Part shown: one piece after another, positions 1 through 9,040 of the stretch | Position numbering within the stretch: the stretch's first letter is position 1 | How the letters are laid out: each line of letters begins with the position of its first letter | Source of the DNA: Stomatobaculum longum | GTDB taxonomy: Bacteria; Bacillota; Clostridia; Lachnospirales; Lachnospiraceae | Length of the DNA: 64,000 nucleotides | Direction of reading: 5' to 3' | Assembly: GCA_000242235.1 (NCBI GenBank) | Contig: JH590861.1 | Span: 266,692-330,691 of the forward strand | The notes under the pieces: generated by a model | Databases searched by the model: none | What the model saw: only the letters and a program-made list of their open reading frames with translations | What the model was told of the DNA's origin: nothing | Made by a program: the position numbers and the translations under genes

Positions 1-3000
1 ACCGGCACCGCATATGCGGCGGGTGCTGCGATCAAGACCGGAAAGATTGACGGTGATTTAACGCTCTATGCGGTCTGGAGACCGGTGACCCCGGCGAATG
101 ACAGCTTTAACATCGAGAAGCTCTTAAAGGGAGACTACGGCCTGCTGCCGGACAGCCAGAGTGCACCGCTTCTCACGGAGAACTTTAAGTTCACCTTGAC
201 CGGCACCTCCTTTACGGCCGCAAATGTCACGGCAGAACCCATGCCGACAGGTTCCGCGAAGGAGAGTTCCCGCGACGAGACCCCGGGTCAGAATCCGGTG
301 GTCAAGTACACGCTTTCGAGTGCGGACCTCTCGCTGATTACCCCGGGTTCCCCGGTGTTGACCGAGAATGCAACGGCGGGGGCTACCTTCCCGAGCGGAA
401 ACTTCAGCTTCACGATGCCCGGCACCTATGTTTACACCCTCAAGGAAGAGGCGGGCAGCGCACAGTACTACGGTTATAACTCTCGCGTTTACACGATTAC
501 CTATGTGGTGACACAGAGCGGCAGCGGTCTCGGCAATGCGCTTAGTTTTGTTCGGACGATTAGCTACCAGGATCCTGTAAGCGGAGCGGCGGTTAATGTC
601 CAGACAGCAAGCTTTGAAAATACCTATCAGCTGCCGCGCTACACAGTCAGCTTCGATCCGGATCAGGGCAGTTTTACGCCCCCGGCCCAGACGCATCGCT
701 ACGGCGATCGCGTGACGGAGCCGCCGGTACAGAACAATGCGGCAGGCGTAGCGACCTCCCCGGCGGGAGATCGCTACGGCTATCACTTTAAGCACTGGAA
801 GGCGGCGGACGGAACCCAGTTCCAGTTTGTGAACAGCTCGGTGCGCGCAAACTTCACCCTGACCGCAGTCTGGGAGATCAATACCTACCCGGTACAGGTG
901 CTCGACTCTGCATCGGCAGACGCGCCGCATGCGAACGAGGTTATCTTTAACAACAGTGGGGCACAGATGGCGCACGGCACGCTGCTGAATGCGCCGACCG
1001 CGCCGGAGAATAAAACCGGCTACCACTTTGACCACTGGGAGAACGACGCGGATCACAGTACCTTCACCTTCGGAAACCCGGTCACGGGACCGCTCACCGT
1101 GCGTGCGGTCTATGCGCCGAATGCATACACGGTGAAGTACGATAAGAACGCGGCAAGCGCATCTGGAACGACGGTGGATTCCGCGCATGTCTATGATCAG
1201 TCGCGAGCCCTCACCGCTAACGGCTATACGAACCCCGGCTACTACTTTGCGGGCTGGAGCCGCACGGCGGGCGGCACGACGGTCGACTTGAACGACGGCG
1301 ACAACGTGCTGAATCTTACAACACAGAACAACGGAACGGTGACGCTCTATGCAATCTGGCAGCCGGTCGCGCCGGTCAGCGATAGCTTCGACGTGAGTAA
1401 GCTCCTCTTCGGAGACTTCGGTGCGCTGCAAGGCGGCGAGACCGCACCCCTGGTGCCGGATACCTTCCGCTTTGTCTTACAGTCCGTCACGACCCCGACA
1501 GGCACAACAATGGTGCTTCCGGCAGTGCCGGGCGGCGGTGCCGCTTCGGGCATCACGGTGACCCCGGGGGCGGGAACTATGGGCTATGCGCTTCCGAGCG
1601 CGCAGCTGCAGGTTCCGGCAGCGGGCAGCGCAGCGGCGACCGCAGGAGCGGCCGCGGTTGCAAACTTCCCGGCGGGTCTCTTTACCTTTAGCTACCCGGG
1701 TACCTATGTCTATACCCTTAAGGAGACCGCGGGCTCCGCACAGTACTACAGCTACGATCCCGCTGTCTACACGATTACCTTTACGGTGACGCAGAGCGCG
1801 GGCGCACTCGGCGCGGGAACGGGAAATTCCCTCACGGTGACGAGAAGTATCACGAAGCAGAGCGGCGGTGCGAGCACAGCGGCGACCGAACTGCGGTTTG
1901 AGAACCGCTACACCTTGCCGCGTCTCACGGTGCAGTATGACGCAGAGGGCGGCAGCCATACCCCGGCAAACGAGAGCGTGCGCTACGGCGATTATGCAAC
2001 CGTGCCACCGGTTCAGAACAATGCAGCGGGAACCCCGACCTCCCCGGCGGGAGAGAAGACGGGCTACCACTTCCTCTACTGGACGGATGCGGCGGGAACG
2101 CAGTTCCCGTTTGGCTCGACGCCGATTCATGCGAACACAACTTTGCATGCGAAGTGGGAGATTAACCGCTACATCGTAACGGTGCAGGATGCTCCGGACG
2201 CGGATACGGGGCACCAAAACAATCAGCTTGCGCAGCATAACAATGTGGCGCACGGCGACACAAGCCTTACGGCACCGGTGCAGCCGGAGAACAAGACGGG
2301 ATACCATTTCGATCACTGGGAAGATCAGAACAACACGGCTTATACCTTCGGATCTCCGGTGACCGGCGATACGACGATACATGCGGTGTATACGCCGAAT
2401 ACGTATACGGTAGTATTTGAGCCGAACGCAGGCGGGACTACGGTGAACGGCAACATGCCGAACCTCAGCATGACTTATGACACGCCGCAGAACCTGCCGC
2501 CGAACGGTTTTGACCGCCCGGGCTATCAGTTCATGGGCTGGGACACGAGTCCGACAGCGACCACACCGGCTTATTATGACGGCGTCTCGGTCAACAACCT
2601 GACACCGACCAACGGCGGCACCGTACGTCTCTACGCTATTTGGGCAGCTGTGACACCGTTTGACCACAATCCGGCACTCACAAAGATACTCGGCGGAGAG
2701 GCACACCGGACACTGCTGACCGGTGAGACCACGCCGCTGACACCCGAGACCTTCCGCTTTGAGCTGAAGGCTGTCAGCACGACCGCGCCCGGCATGACAA
2801 CGCTGCCGATGCCGGCCAATGCACACGGCGCGCAGACCTACACCGTGACGCATACGGGGGACGGCACCGAGCAGTTAGGTTCGATTCGTTTCCTGTTTGC
2901 GGGTGACTATGTCTATGAGCTCCGCGAACTTGCGGGCACTGCGCTTGCGGGCAGTCCGGCGGCGGCACAGGGCAGTTACACGTACGACACGGCAGTGTAC

Positions 3001-4791
3001 CGGCTGACCTATCACATCACGCAGGCCAGAACCGTGATGAACGGCAGCGTGACGGTTGAAAAGCAGACGGCGGGCGGCACTTTCTCGGCACCGGTTGCAT
3101 ACGGTACCGCAACGGAGCCCAGCTTTACGAACGATTACCTTCTGCCGCGCTACACCGTGAGCTTTAACGCAAACGGCGGCAGCGTGACCCCGGCACCGCA
3201 GATCATTGTCTACGGCGACCCGGTGATTGCACCGCCTACGGTCGGCGACTCTCCGGCGGGCAGTCGCACCGGTTATACCTTTACAACCTGGCAGAACCCG
3301 GACGGCAGTCCGGCGAACTTTGCGACACCGGTGACCGGAAACCTGATTCTGACAGCCGGCTGGACACTCCGCCACTATACCGTGACAGTGCAGGATGCGC
3401 CGGATGCGGATCCGGGCCATCAGAATGCGGTCATTTCTCAGGATACGAATGCGGTTCACGGCAGCACGCCGACCGAGACCGCGCGTCCGGACAACAAGAC
3501 GAATTATGTCTTTGATCACTGGGCAAAGCCGGACGGCTCTACTTACAACTTTGACGAGCCGCTGACAGGGGATCTCACGATTCACGCAGTCTACCGCCAA
3601 AAGCGCTATACGGTGCGCTATGATTCCGGAACGCCGTATTCAATCGGCAGCATGACGGATTCGCACTTTGGCGGCGGAGATACGAATCCGTTGTCACCGA
3701 ATCAGTATGCGCGCCCGGGTTATACCTTCGGCGGCTGGAGCCGCACACCCGGCAGCAGTACGACAGACTTCACGGACGGGCAGCCGGTCACGAACGTAAC
3801 GACTTCGGACGGCGCGACAGTCACACTCTACGCGGTCTGGGTGCCGGCAACACCTGCGGTCCTTCACGACCCGCCGGTGCAGAAGATCATTACCGGCGGA
3901 ACACCGCACAATGCGGGAACCTTTACCTTCCTGCTCCGCGCGGTCAGCACGACAGCACCGGAGGCGGCAGGGGTTCTCCCGATGCCGCTCGCGGCGGGAG
4001 GCAACCAGGAGATGCAGCTCGAAATTCAGGGCGCGGGAACCGGAGAGTTCGGAGACATCAGCTTCCGGCTGCCGGGCACCTACGTTTACGAAATCTCCGA
4101 GCTGCCGATCGGCAGACGCGGATTCAGCTTCGATTCGGATCCGGTGACCGTCACCTACGTGGTCACGCAGACAGGTTCTGTCCTCAATGCGACCCGGACC
4201 ATGGAAAAGAGAGGCCAGACAGTGACCGGGGCGGTCTTCACGAACGAGTTCGAGAAACCGAACTACATCGTGAGCTTTGACGGCAACGGCGCTTGGAGAC
4301 CATTCGAGAGCCAGAAGGTACGCGAAGGCCGGACGGCGAGTGAACCGATCCGAAAGCCGGTGCGAAGCTACGGCAAGTTCATAGGCTGGTACCTGGACGG
4401 ACAGCCCTACGACTTCAGTCAGCCGGTCTACGACGACATCACGCTCTTTGCGATGTACGACGACTCCGACAGCGACAACACGTCCGGCGGAAGTGGCGGC
4501 GGTCGCGGCGGAAGCAGCAGCCGCGGCAACGGCAGAGGCAAGCACATCGCGCCGACACCGAGCGTAAACATTGCGACCACGCCGACACAGAGCGGCGATT
4601 CCGATACGACGGACAAGCTGAATAACGCAGATCCGAACAAACGCGCAGCGAATACCGATAAGACGGAAAAGCTTGACAGCAAGAGCGGCGGTCGCAGAAA
4701 GAAGCAGACAAGCGGCGACAAGAAGAGAAAGCGTCGCCTTCCGAAGACAGGAGAAGTCGGATTTACGGAAAAGTACAAAGCGTGGGAGTGA
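1..4791 (+). CDS. Giant repetitive LPxTG-type surface adhesin, 5' end outside window
   Basis: The frame is open from base 1, so the start lies upstream; about 1596 residues are visible. Four Spy0128/FctA-like pilin domains alternate with InlB-type (Listeria-Bacteroides) beta repeats: domains near nt 100-640, 1375-1920, 2656-3150 and 3856-4260, each of the first three followed by three repeats of about 80 residues, the last by one. Each pilin domain shows the isopeptide triad pattern: Lys early (EKLLKGD, SKLLFGD, TKILGGE, QKIITGG), Glu in YVYxLxE, and Asn in the closing FENxY/FTNxY. A Gly/Ser/Arg linker (about nt 4480-4540) and a basic stalk lead to RRLPKTGEVGFTEKYKAWE and stop. The LPKTG sorting motif is not followed by a hydrophobic segment and basic tail in any frame. 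Likely a self-crosslinked cell-surface or secreted adhesin. Domain families are recognised by motif only; ligand unknown. Confidence 0.85.
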   Translation, partial: TGTAYAAGAAIKTGKIDGDLTLYAVWRPVTPANDSFNIEKLLKGDYGLLPDSQSAPLLTENFKFTLTGTSFTAANVTAEPMPTGSAKESSRDETPGQNPVVKYTLSSADLSLITPGSPVLTENATAGATFPSGNFSFTMPGTYVYTLKEEAGSAQYYGYNSRVYTITYVVTQSGSGLGNALSFVRTISYQDPVSGAAVNVQTASFENTYQLPRYTVSFDPDQGSFTPPAQTHRYGDRVTEPPVQNNAAGVATSPAGDRYGYHFKHWKAADGTQFQFVNSSVRANFTLTAVWEINTYPVQVLDSASADAPHANEVIFNNSGAQMAHGTLLNAPTAPENKTGYHFDHWENDADHSTFTFGNPVTGPLTVRAVYAPNAYTVKYDKNAASASGTTVDSAHVYDQSRALTANGYTNPGYYFAGWSRTAGGTTVDLNDGDNVLNLTTQNNGTVTLYAIWQPVAPVSDSFDVSKLLFGDFGALQGGETAPLVPDTFRFVLQSVTTPTGTTMVLPAVPGGGAASGITVTPGAGTMGYALPSAQLQVPAAGSAAATAGAAAVANFPAGLFTFSYPGTYVYTLKETAGSAQYYSYDPAVYTITFTVTQSAGALGAGTGNSLTVTRSITKQSGGASTAATELRFENRYTLPRLTVQYDAEGGSHTPANESVRYGDYATVPPVQNNAAGTPTSPAGEKTGYHFLYWTDAAGTQFPFGSTPIHANTTLHAKWEINRYIVTVQDAPDADTGHQNNQLAQHNNVAHGDTSLTAPVQPENKTGYHFDHWEDQNNTAYTFGSPVTGDTTIHAVYTPNTYTVVFEPNAGGTTVNGNMPNLSMTYDTPQNLPPNGFDRPGYQFMGWDTSPTATTPAYYDGVSVNNLTPTNGGTVRLYAIWAAVTPFDHNPALTKILGGEAHRTLLTGETTPLTPETFRFELKAVSTTAPGMTTLPMPANAHGAQTYTVTHTGDGTEQLGSIRFLFAGDYVYELRELAGTALAGSPAAAQGSYTYDTAVYRLTYHITQARTVMNGSVTVEKQTAGGTFSAPVAYGTATEPSFTNDYLLPRYTVSFNANGGSVTPAPQIIVYGDPVIAPPTVGDSPAGSRTGYTFTTWQNPDGSPANFATPVTGNLILTAGWTLRHYTVTVQDAPDADPGHQNAVISQDTNAVHGSTPTETARPDNKTNYVFDHWAKPDGSTYNFDEPLTGDLTIHAVYRQKRYTVRYDSGTPYSIGSMTDSHFGGGDTNPLSPNQYARPGYTFGGWSRTPGSSTTDFTDGQPVTNVTTSDGATVTLYAVWVPATPAVLHDPPVQKIITGGTPHNAGTFTFLLRAVSTTAPEAAGVLPMPLAAGGNQEMQLEIQGAGTGEFGDISFRLPGTYVYEISELPIGRRGFSFDSDPVTVTYVVTQTGSVLNATRTMEKRGQTVTGAVFTNEFEKPNYIVSFDGNGAWRPFESQKVREGRTASEPIRKPVRSYGKFIGWYLDGQPYDFSQPVYDDITLFAMYDDSDSDNTSGGSGGGRGGSSSRGNGRGKHIAPTPSVNIATTPTQSGDSDTTDKLNNADPNKRAANTDKTEKLDSKSGGRRKKQTSGDKKRKRRLPKTGEVGFTEKYKAWE

Positions 4792-4844
4792 GCCCCGAAA
4801 AAAGCGCTACATCTTCCGCAGAACGATAGCAGATATCGAAAAAG

Positions 4845-4882
4845 GCAAGTACTTCAGAAGCGCCGAAGTACTTGCTTTTTTT
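4845..4882 (+). terminator. Rho-independent terminator after the adhesin gene
   Basis: Perfect 11-bp stem GCAAGTACTTC / GAAGTACTTGC (4845-4855 and 4865-4875) with a 9-nt loop, followed by a run of T. Confidence 0.9.
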
Positions 4883-4945
4883 ATGCAAAACTTCTAAAAT
4901 ATGTACGATGACAATCGGCTAAAATTGTATAACGGAGGTTGCAAT

Positions 4946-6346
4946 ATGAGTCATATCAATGATTCGACGGCGGCCCGGAGAATCCGCGAGATACTGGATC
5001 AGGACAGTTTCGTGGAGCTCGGCGCTTATGTGACGGCGCGGAGTACAGACTTCGGCGCAGCTTCTGAGGAAGCATCGTCGGACGGCGTCGTGACCGGTTA
5101 CGGAACCATCGACGGCAAACTCGTATACATCTACGCACAGGACCCCGAGATTTTCGGCGGCTCCGTGGGTGAGATGCACGCGAAGAAGATTCGACGGCTG
5201 TATGCATTCGCAGTCAAAATGGGAGCACCGGTCATTGGACTCATTGACTGTGCCGGTGTGAGACTTGCCGAGGCGACGGACGCACTGTTTGCGTTCGGTT
5301 CCCTCTATCGTGAGCAGGCACTCGCGAGCGGCGTGGTCCCGCAGATTCAGGCGGTATACGGTCTCTGTGGCGGAAGTCTTGCGGTCAGCGCGGCACTCGC
5401 TGACTTTACCTTCATGGAAAAGGATGCCAAGCTCTTTTTCCATGCGCCGAATGCAATCTCCGGCAACACCGAGGCAGAACTCGACACAGCATCGGCGGAG
5501 TTCCGGAGTGAAGAGAGCGGTACGGCGGATTTTGTCGGCACGCAGGAAGAAATTGCGGCAGGGATTCGTGCGCTGGTCGGTATTCTTCCGTCCAGCAACG
5601 ATGACGATGATACCTACGGTGACTGCGAGGACAGCCTGAACCGCCTGGTTCCGGAGGTCGTGCAGGCTTCCGGTGCGGGCGTGCTTCGCGCGATTTCGGA
5701 TGACGGTTTTGTCTGTGAGCCGGGACAGCACTACGGCTGCTCGGTGACCACAGCATTTATTCGTCTGAACGGTTGCACGGTCGGTGCGATTGCGGCGGCA
5801 TCCGGAGAAGTCTGTTTCCGCGGCATCGAGAAAGCGGCGCGCTTTGCAAAATTCTGTGACGCGTTCAGCATTCCGCTCCTCACGGTCGTGAACAGCGCGG
5901 GCTTTGAGAAGACGCTCTGCAATGAGAAGCGTCTGCCGCAGGCGGTTGCGGCATTGATTAACGCCTATGCAGAGGCAACCGTACCGAAAGTGACACTGCT
6001 GAACGGCACGGCACACGGTCTGCTGGCAAATGTATTTGCGCCTCGGGCGGTCGCAGACATTGTTTATGCTTGGCCGAATGCGGAGCTGGCGCTGATCGAT
6101 GCCGGCGCTGCCGTCAAGATTCTCTACGCTTCCGAGCTTGAAAAGGCTGAGAATAAGACCGCTTTCTTCGAAGAGAAGAAGGCACAGTATCTGGAGAAGC
6201 AGGGATCGGCGATGAGCGCGGCAAAGCGCGGCTATGTCGATGATATCATTGCACCGGAAACGACGAGAAAGCGCGTTATCGCAGCCTTTGAGATGCTTTT
6301 CACGAAGAATGAGGAAATTCCTGCCAAGAAACATGGCACGGTCTGA
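4946..6346 (+). CDS. Carboxyltransferase subunit (MmdA/PccB-like) of a sodium-pump decarboxylase cluster
   Basis: 466 residues with an acyl-CoA carboxyltransferase (crotonase-fold) domain: DGVVTGYGTIDGK, the first-half pattern FGGSVGEMHAKKI, and GGSLAVSAAL near an oxyanion-type glycine pair. Start ATG 4946 is chosen because GGAGG (4934-4938) sits 7 nt before it; an earlier in-frame ATG at 4901 has no ribosome site. MmdA/PccB proteins are usually about 510 residues, so this one is short. It leads a cluster with OadG-, biotin-carrier-, OadB- and OadA-like genes. It probably transfers CO2 between a CoA ester and the biotin carrier, but the substrate (methylmalonyl-CoA, malonyl-CoA or other) cannot be told from sequence. 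Its presence beside OadA means two different carboxyltransferase types share one cluster. Confidence 0.8.
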   Translation: MSHINDSTAARRIREILDQDSFVELGAYVTARSTDFGAASEEASSDGVVTGYGTIDGKLVYIYAQDPEIFGGSVGEMHAKKIRRLYAFAVKMGAPVIGLIDCAGVRLAEATDALFAFGSLYREQALASGVVPQIQAVYGLCGGSLAVSAALADFTFMEKDAKLFFHAPNAISGNTEAELDTASAEFRSEESGTADFVGTQEEIAAGIRALVGILPSSNDDDDTYGDCEDSLNRLVPEVVQASGAGVLRAISDDGFVCEPGQHYGCSVTTAFIRLNGCTVGAIAAASGEVCFRGIEKAARFAKFCDAFSIPLLTVVNSAGFEKTLCNEKRLPQAVAALINAYAEATVPKVTLLNGTAHGLLANVFAPRAVADIVYAWPNAELALIDAGAAVKILYASELEKAENKTAFFEEKKAQYLEKQGSAMSAAKRGYVDDIIAPETTRKRVIAAFEMLFTKNEEIPAKKHGTV

Positions 6347-6359
6347 GCGGGGTGTCGGG

Positions 6360-7286
6360 ATGAAGCAGAGAATAAAACAGTTTCTTCTCACCGTAGCTCT
6401 GTGCCTCACGCTGGCAGTTCTGATTCCGTTCTCCGCTTTTGCGAAGATTGACCAGAAAGTACTGGATTCCGCAGAACAGGGCGCTAAGAAGAATATCAGT
6501 ACCATCATGAGCTTCGATGAGGCTATGCTGCAGAATTACATTGACCAGTTTGAGGCAAACGGCGAAACCAAAATGGCAGACGGCTTGAAAAGCTGGCAGA
6601 CCATTCGGGAAGATGTCGGTGATGTGACCGCGGTGGATGATGCCGTAGCCAAAGAAGTGGATGACGACAATATTCTGGTCACTGTCAAGGCGCACTGCGG
6701 TGATCGTGAGGTCGTTGCGCACCTTGGGTATCAGGTTTCGAGCGGTGATATCACCGAGCTGAATTTCAGCAAGGTTGAGACGCTCGGGGAGAAATTCGAG
6801 AGCGCCGGGCTCAATCTGATTATCGGAATGGGTACCGTCTTTGCGGTATTAATTTTCATTGCCTTCCTGATCAGTCGTTTCAAGTACATTCACGATTGGG
6901 TGAGCCGGAAAGAGGCCATCGAGAAGGAAGAAAGGGAATATAAAGAGAAGGTGGCTGCGATTCAGCGCATGCCGAAGAGCGCCAAGAATGTCTCTAAGCG
7001 AATCAGTGCGGAGCAGGTCAAAGCGGCACAGGTGCCGGAAGGCACAAAAGTGCAGTGCATCTCCGCGCCGGAAGAAACCGCGGTTGAAAGCGAATCCGTT
7101 CCGGCTGAGACGGTCGCCGTGCTGGCGGCAGCTGTCGCAGCAAACGAAGAGCCGCAGTTAGATTCACAGATGCTCGCAGTTCTGACAGCGGCAGCACTTG
7201 CGGCAGAAGGGGAGGACCCGGGACCTGACGGTCTGGTTGTCAAATCTCTCAGAAGACGCGGCAACAGCAAGAGAAGAAGACATTAA
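6360..7286 (+). CDS. OadG-family sodium-pump decarboxylase gamma subunit, enlarged
   Basis: 308 residues. An N-terminal signal-like segment (KQFLLTVALCLTLAVLIPFSAFA) is followed by an approximately 120-residue predicted extracytoplasmic domain, one membrane helix near residues 155-180 (GMGTVFAVLIFIAFLISRF, the OadG signature region), and a cytoplasmic tail that becomes Ala/Glu-rich and ends in basic residues. Known OadG subunits are small (roughly 80-120 residues), so the ectodomain and tail are additions. ATG 6360 lies 14 nt after the preceding stop, preceded by GGGGTGTCGGG. The gamma subunit holds the beta subunit and the carboxyltransferase together at the membrane. Good family call; role of the extra regions unknown. 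Confidence 0.75.
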   Translation: MKQRIKQFLLTVALCLTLAVLIPFSAFAKIDQKVLDSAEQGAKKNISTIMSFDEAMLQNYIDQFEANGETKMADGLKSWQTIREDVGDVTAVDDAVAKEVDDDNILVTVKAHCGDREVVAHLGYQVSSGDITELNFSKVETLGEKFESAGLNLIIGMGTVFAVLIFIAFLISRFKYIHDWVSRKEAIEKEEREYKEKVAAIQRMPKSAKNVSKRISAEQVKAAQVPEGTKVQCISAPEETAVESESVPAETVAVLAAAVAANEEPQLDSQMLAVLTAAALAAEGEDPGPDGLVVKSLRRRGNSKRRRH

Positions 7287-7342
7287 GAGATACAACACAG
7301 CAATTACACACATCTCAAGGATAGACTGAGGAGGAAAATACA

Positions 7343-7795
7343 ATGAAGAACTATACCATTACCGTGAACGGACAGGTTTATGTTGTGCAGGTTGAAGAGG
7401 GCATCACCGCAGCGGCACAGGGCGCACCGGTTGTGACGATTCCGGCGGCACCGGTATTCCAGCAGGCAGCGGCACCGGCATTCCAGCCGGCGGCACCCGC
7501 ACCGGTAACACCGGCCCCGGCAGTAGCACCGGCTCCGGCGGCAGCACCGGCTCCGGCAGCAGCACCGGCCGGCGCTGCAGGCAGCATCACAGTCGAATCC
7601 CCGATGCCGGGCAAGATTCTGAGTGTCGAGAAAAAGGTCGGCGACAGCGTTGAGGCTGGCCAGACCATCATGATTCTTGAGGCAATGAAGATGGAGAACG
7701 AGATTGTTGCTCCGGAGGCAGGTACCATTGCGAGCATTAATGTGAGTGTCAATCAGTCCGTAGAGGCAGGCGAGGTGCTGGCAACTTTGAATTAA
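7343..7795 (+). CDS. Biotin carrier subunit of decarboxylase
   Basis: 150 residues. A short N-terminal beta segment is followed by a long Ala/Pro hinge (about residues 30-80) and a biotinyl/lipoyl domain with the biotinylation motif EAMKMEN (Lys in the M-K-M triad) near residue 115. The hinge lets the domain swing between the carboxyltransferase and the membrane subunit. The start has a good AGGAGG ribosome site (7330-7335). In enteric oxaloacetate decarboxylase this domain is fused to the end of the alpha subunit; here it is separate, and the OadA-like protein at 9041 lacks it. Confidence 0.9.
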   Translation: MKNYTITVNGQVYVVQVEEGITAAAQGAPVVTIPAAPVFQQAAAPAFQPAAPAPVTPAPAVAPAPAAAPAPAAAPAGAAGSITVESPMPGKILSVEKKVGDSVEAGQTIMILEAMKMENEIVAPEAGTIASINVSVNQSVEAGEVLATLN

Positions 7796-7838
7796 GCGGG
7801 CAGTGCCGGACGGCACCCCAAAGAGGAGAGAAAATAAG

Positions 7839-8990
7839 ATGGCGTATTTAACCAATACATTCAGCAATCTTATCCATCAGTCCGCATTTTTCTCCATCAC
7901 ATTCGGAAACCTCATCATGATTGCAGTGGCGCTTTTATTCCTCTATCTTGCTATCGCAAGAGGATTTGAGCCATTACTCCTTGTTCCGATTGCGTTCGGT
8001 ATGCTTCTGGTGAATATTTATCCTGATATTATGCTGGATCCGGCAAAGTCTGCTGACGGTAGCGGCGGACTTCTGCACTATTTCTACCAGCTCGATGAAT
8101 GGGGAATTCTTCCGCCGCTCATCTTTATGGGTGTCGGCGCGATGACGGACTTTGGCCCGTTGATTGCGAATCCCATGAGCTTTTTGCTCGGCGCAGCGGC
8201 GCAGTTCGGTATCTACGCGGCATATCTGCTGGCAGTTCTGCTCGGCTTTAACGGCAAGGCGGCAGCTGCAATTTCGATTATCGGCGGCGCAGACGGCCCC
8301 ACCTCCATTTTCCTTGCGAACAAGATGGGGCAGAGCGAGTATCTCGGTGCAATCGCAGTGGCAGCGTACTCTTACATGTCGCTGGTTCCGATTATTCAGC
8401 CGCCGATTATGCGTCTGCTGACGACAGAAAAGGAGCGCAAAGTCCGTATGGCACAGCTCCGTCCGGTCTCGAAGCTCGAAAAGATTCTTTTCCCGATTGT
8501 CGTCACGGTGATTGTGAGCTTGTTGCTCCCGACAACTGCGCCGTTAATCGGCATGCTGATGCTTGGCAATCTGTTCCGTGAGTCCGGCGTCGTGAGACAG
8601 CTGACGGATACGGCAAGCAATGCACTGATGTATATCGTAGTCATTTTGCTGGGTACTTCGGTCGGTGCAACGACCAGTGCAGAGGCCTTCCTGAAGGCAG
8701 ACACACTGAAGATTGTCTTCCTCGGATTGGTCGCATTTGCCTTCGGTACCGCAGCCGGTGTTTTGCTCGGTAAGTTGATGTGCAAGCTGACAGGCGGCAA
8801 GGTGAACCCGCTGATCGGTTCGGCCGGTGTTTCGGCGGTGCCGATGTCCGCGCGTGTCTCCCAGAAGGTCGGCGCCGAAGCAGATCCGACCAACTTCCTG
8901 CTGATGCATGCCATGGGACCGAACGTAGCGGGTGTCATCGGCACGGCAGTGGCAGCCGGAACCTTCATGGCCATTTTCGGTGTGAAATAA
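7839..8990 (+). CDS. Na+-translocating decarboxylase beta subunit (OadB/MmdB family)
   Basis: 383 residues and strongly hydrophobic, with about nine or more membrane segments. It carries the family's glycine-rich motifs [10 protein letters not shown] and [15 protein letters not shown], and [15 protein letters not shown] near the C-terminus. This integral membrane subunit decarboxylates carboxybiotin and exports Na+. ATG 7839 follows AGAGGAGAG; the longer frame from 7803 has no ribosome site. Usual length for the family. It lies between the biotin carrier and the OadA-like gene, so the cluster encodes a full pump. Confidence 0.93.
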   Translation: MAYLTNTFSNLIHQSAFFSITFGNLIMIAVALLFLYLAIARGFEPLLLVPIAFGMLLVNIYPDIMLDPAKSADGSGGLLHYFYQLDEWGILPPLIFMGVGAMTDFGPLIANPMSFLLGAAAQFGIYAAYLLAVLLGFNGKAAAAISIIGGADGPTSIFLANKMGQSEYLGAIAVAAYSYMSLVPIIQPPIMRLLTTEKERKVRMAQLRPVSKLEKILFPIVVTVIVSLLLPTTAPLIGMLMLGNLFRESGVVRQLTDTASNALMYIVVILLGTSVGATTSAEAFLKADTLKIVFLGLVAFAFGTAAGVLLGKLMCKLTGGKVNPLIGSAGVSAVPMSARVSQKVGAEADPTNFLLMHAMGPNVAGVIGTAVAAGTFMAIFGVK

Positions 8991-9040
8991 GCGCAGCATG
9001 AAACTATCTTTCGCGTGAGACAAGCGCAAGGAGAATATAG

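Noticed and set aside
124-1431. Long minus-strand frames across the adhesin repeats.
   Set aside because: They exist because the repeated adhesin DNA has a strong codon bias; protein sequences are Arg-rich and featureless.
4919-6508. A 529-codon minus-strand frame opposite the carboxyltransferase gene.
   Set aside because: Spans the operon's coding sequence and its gene junction; residues are rich in Arg/Cys/His without any motif.
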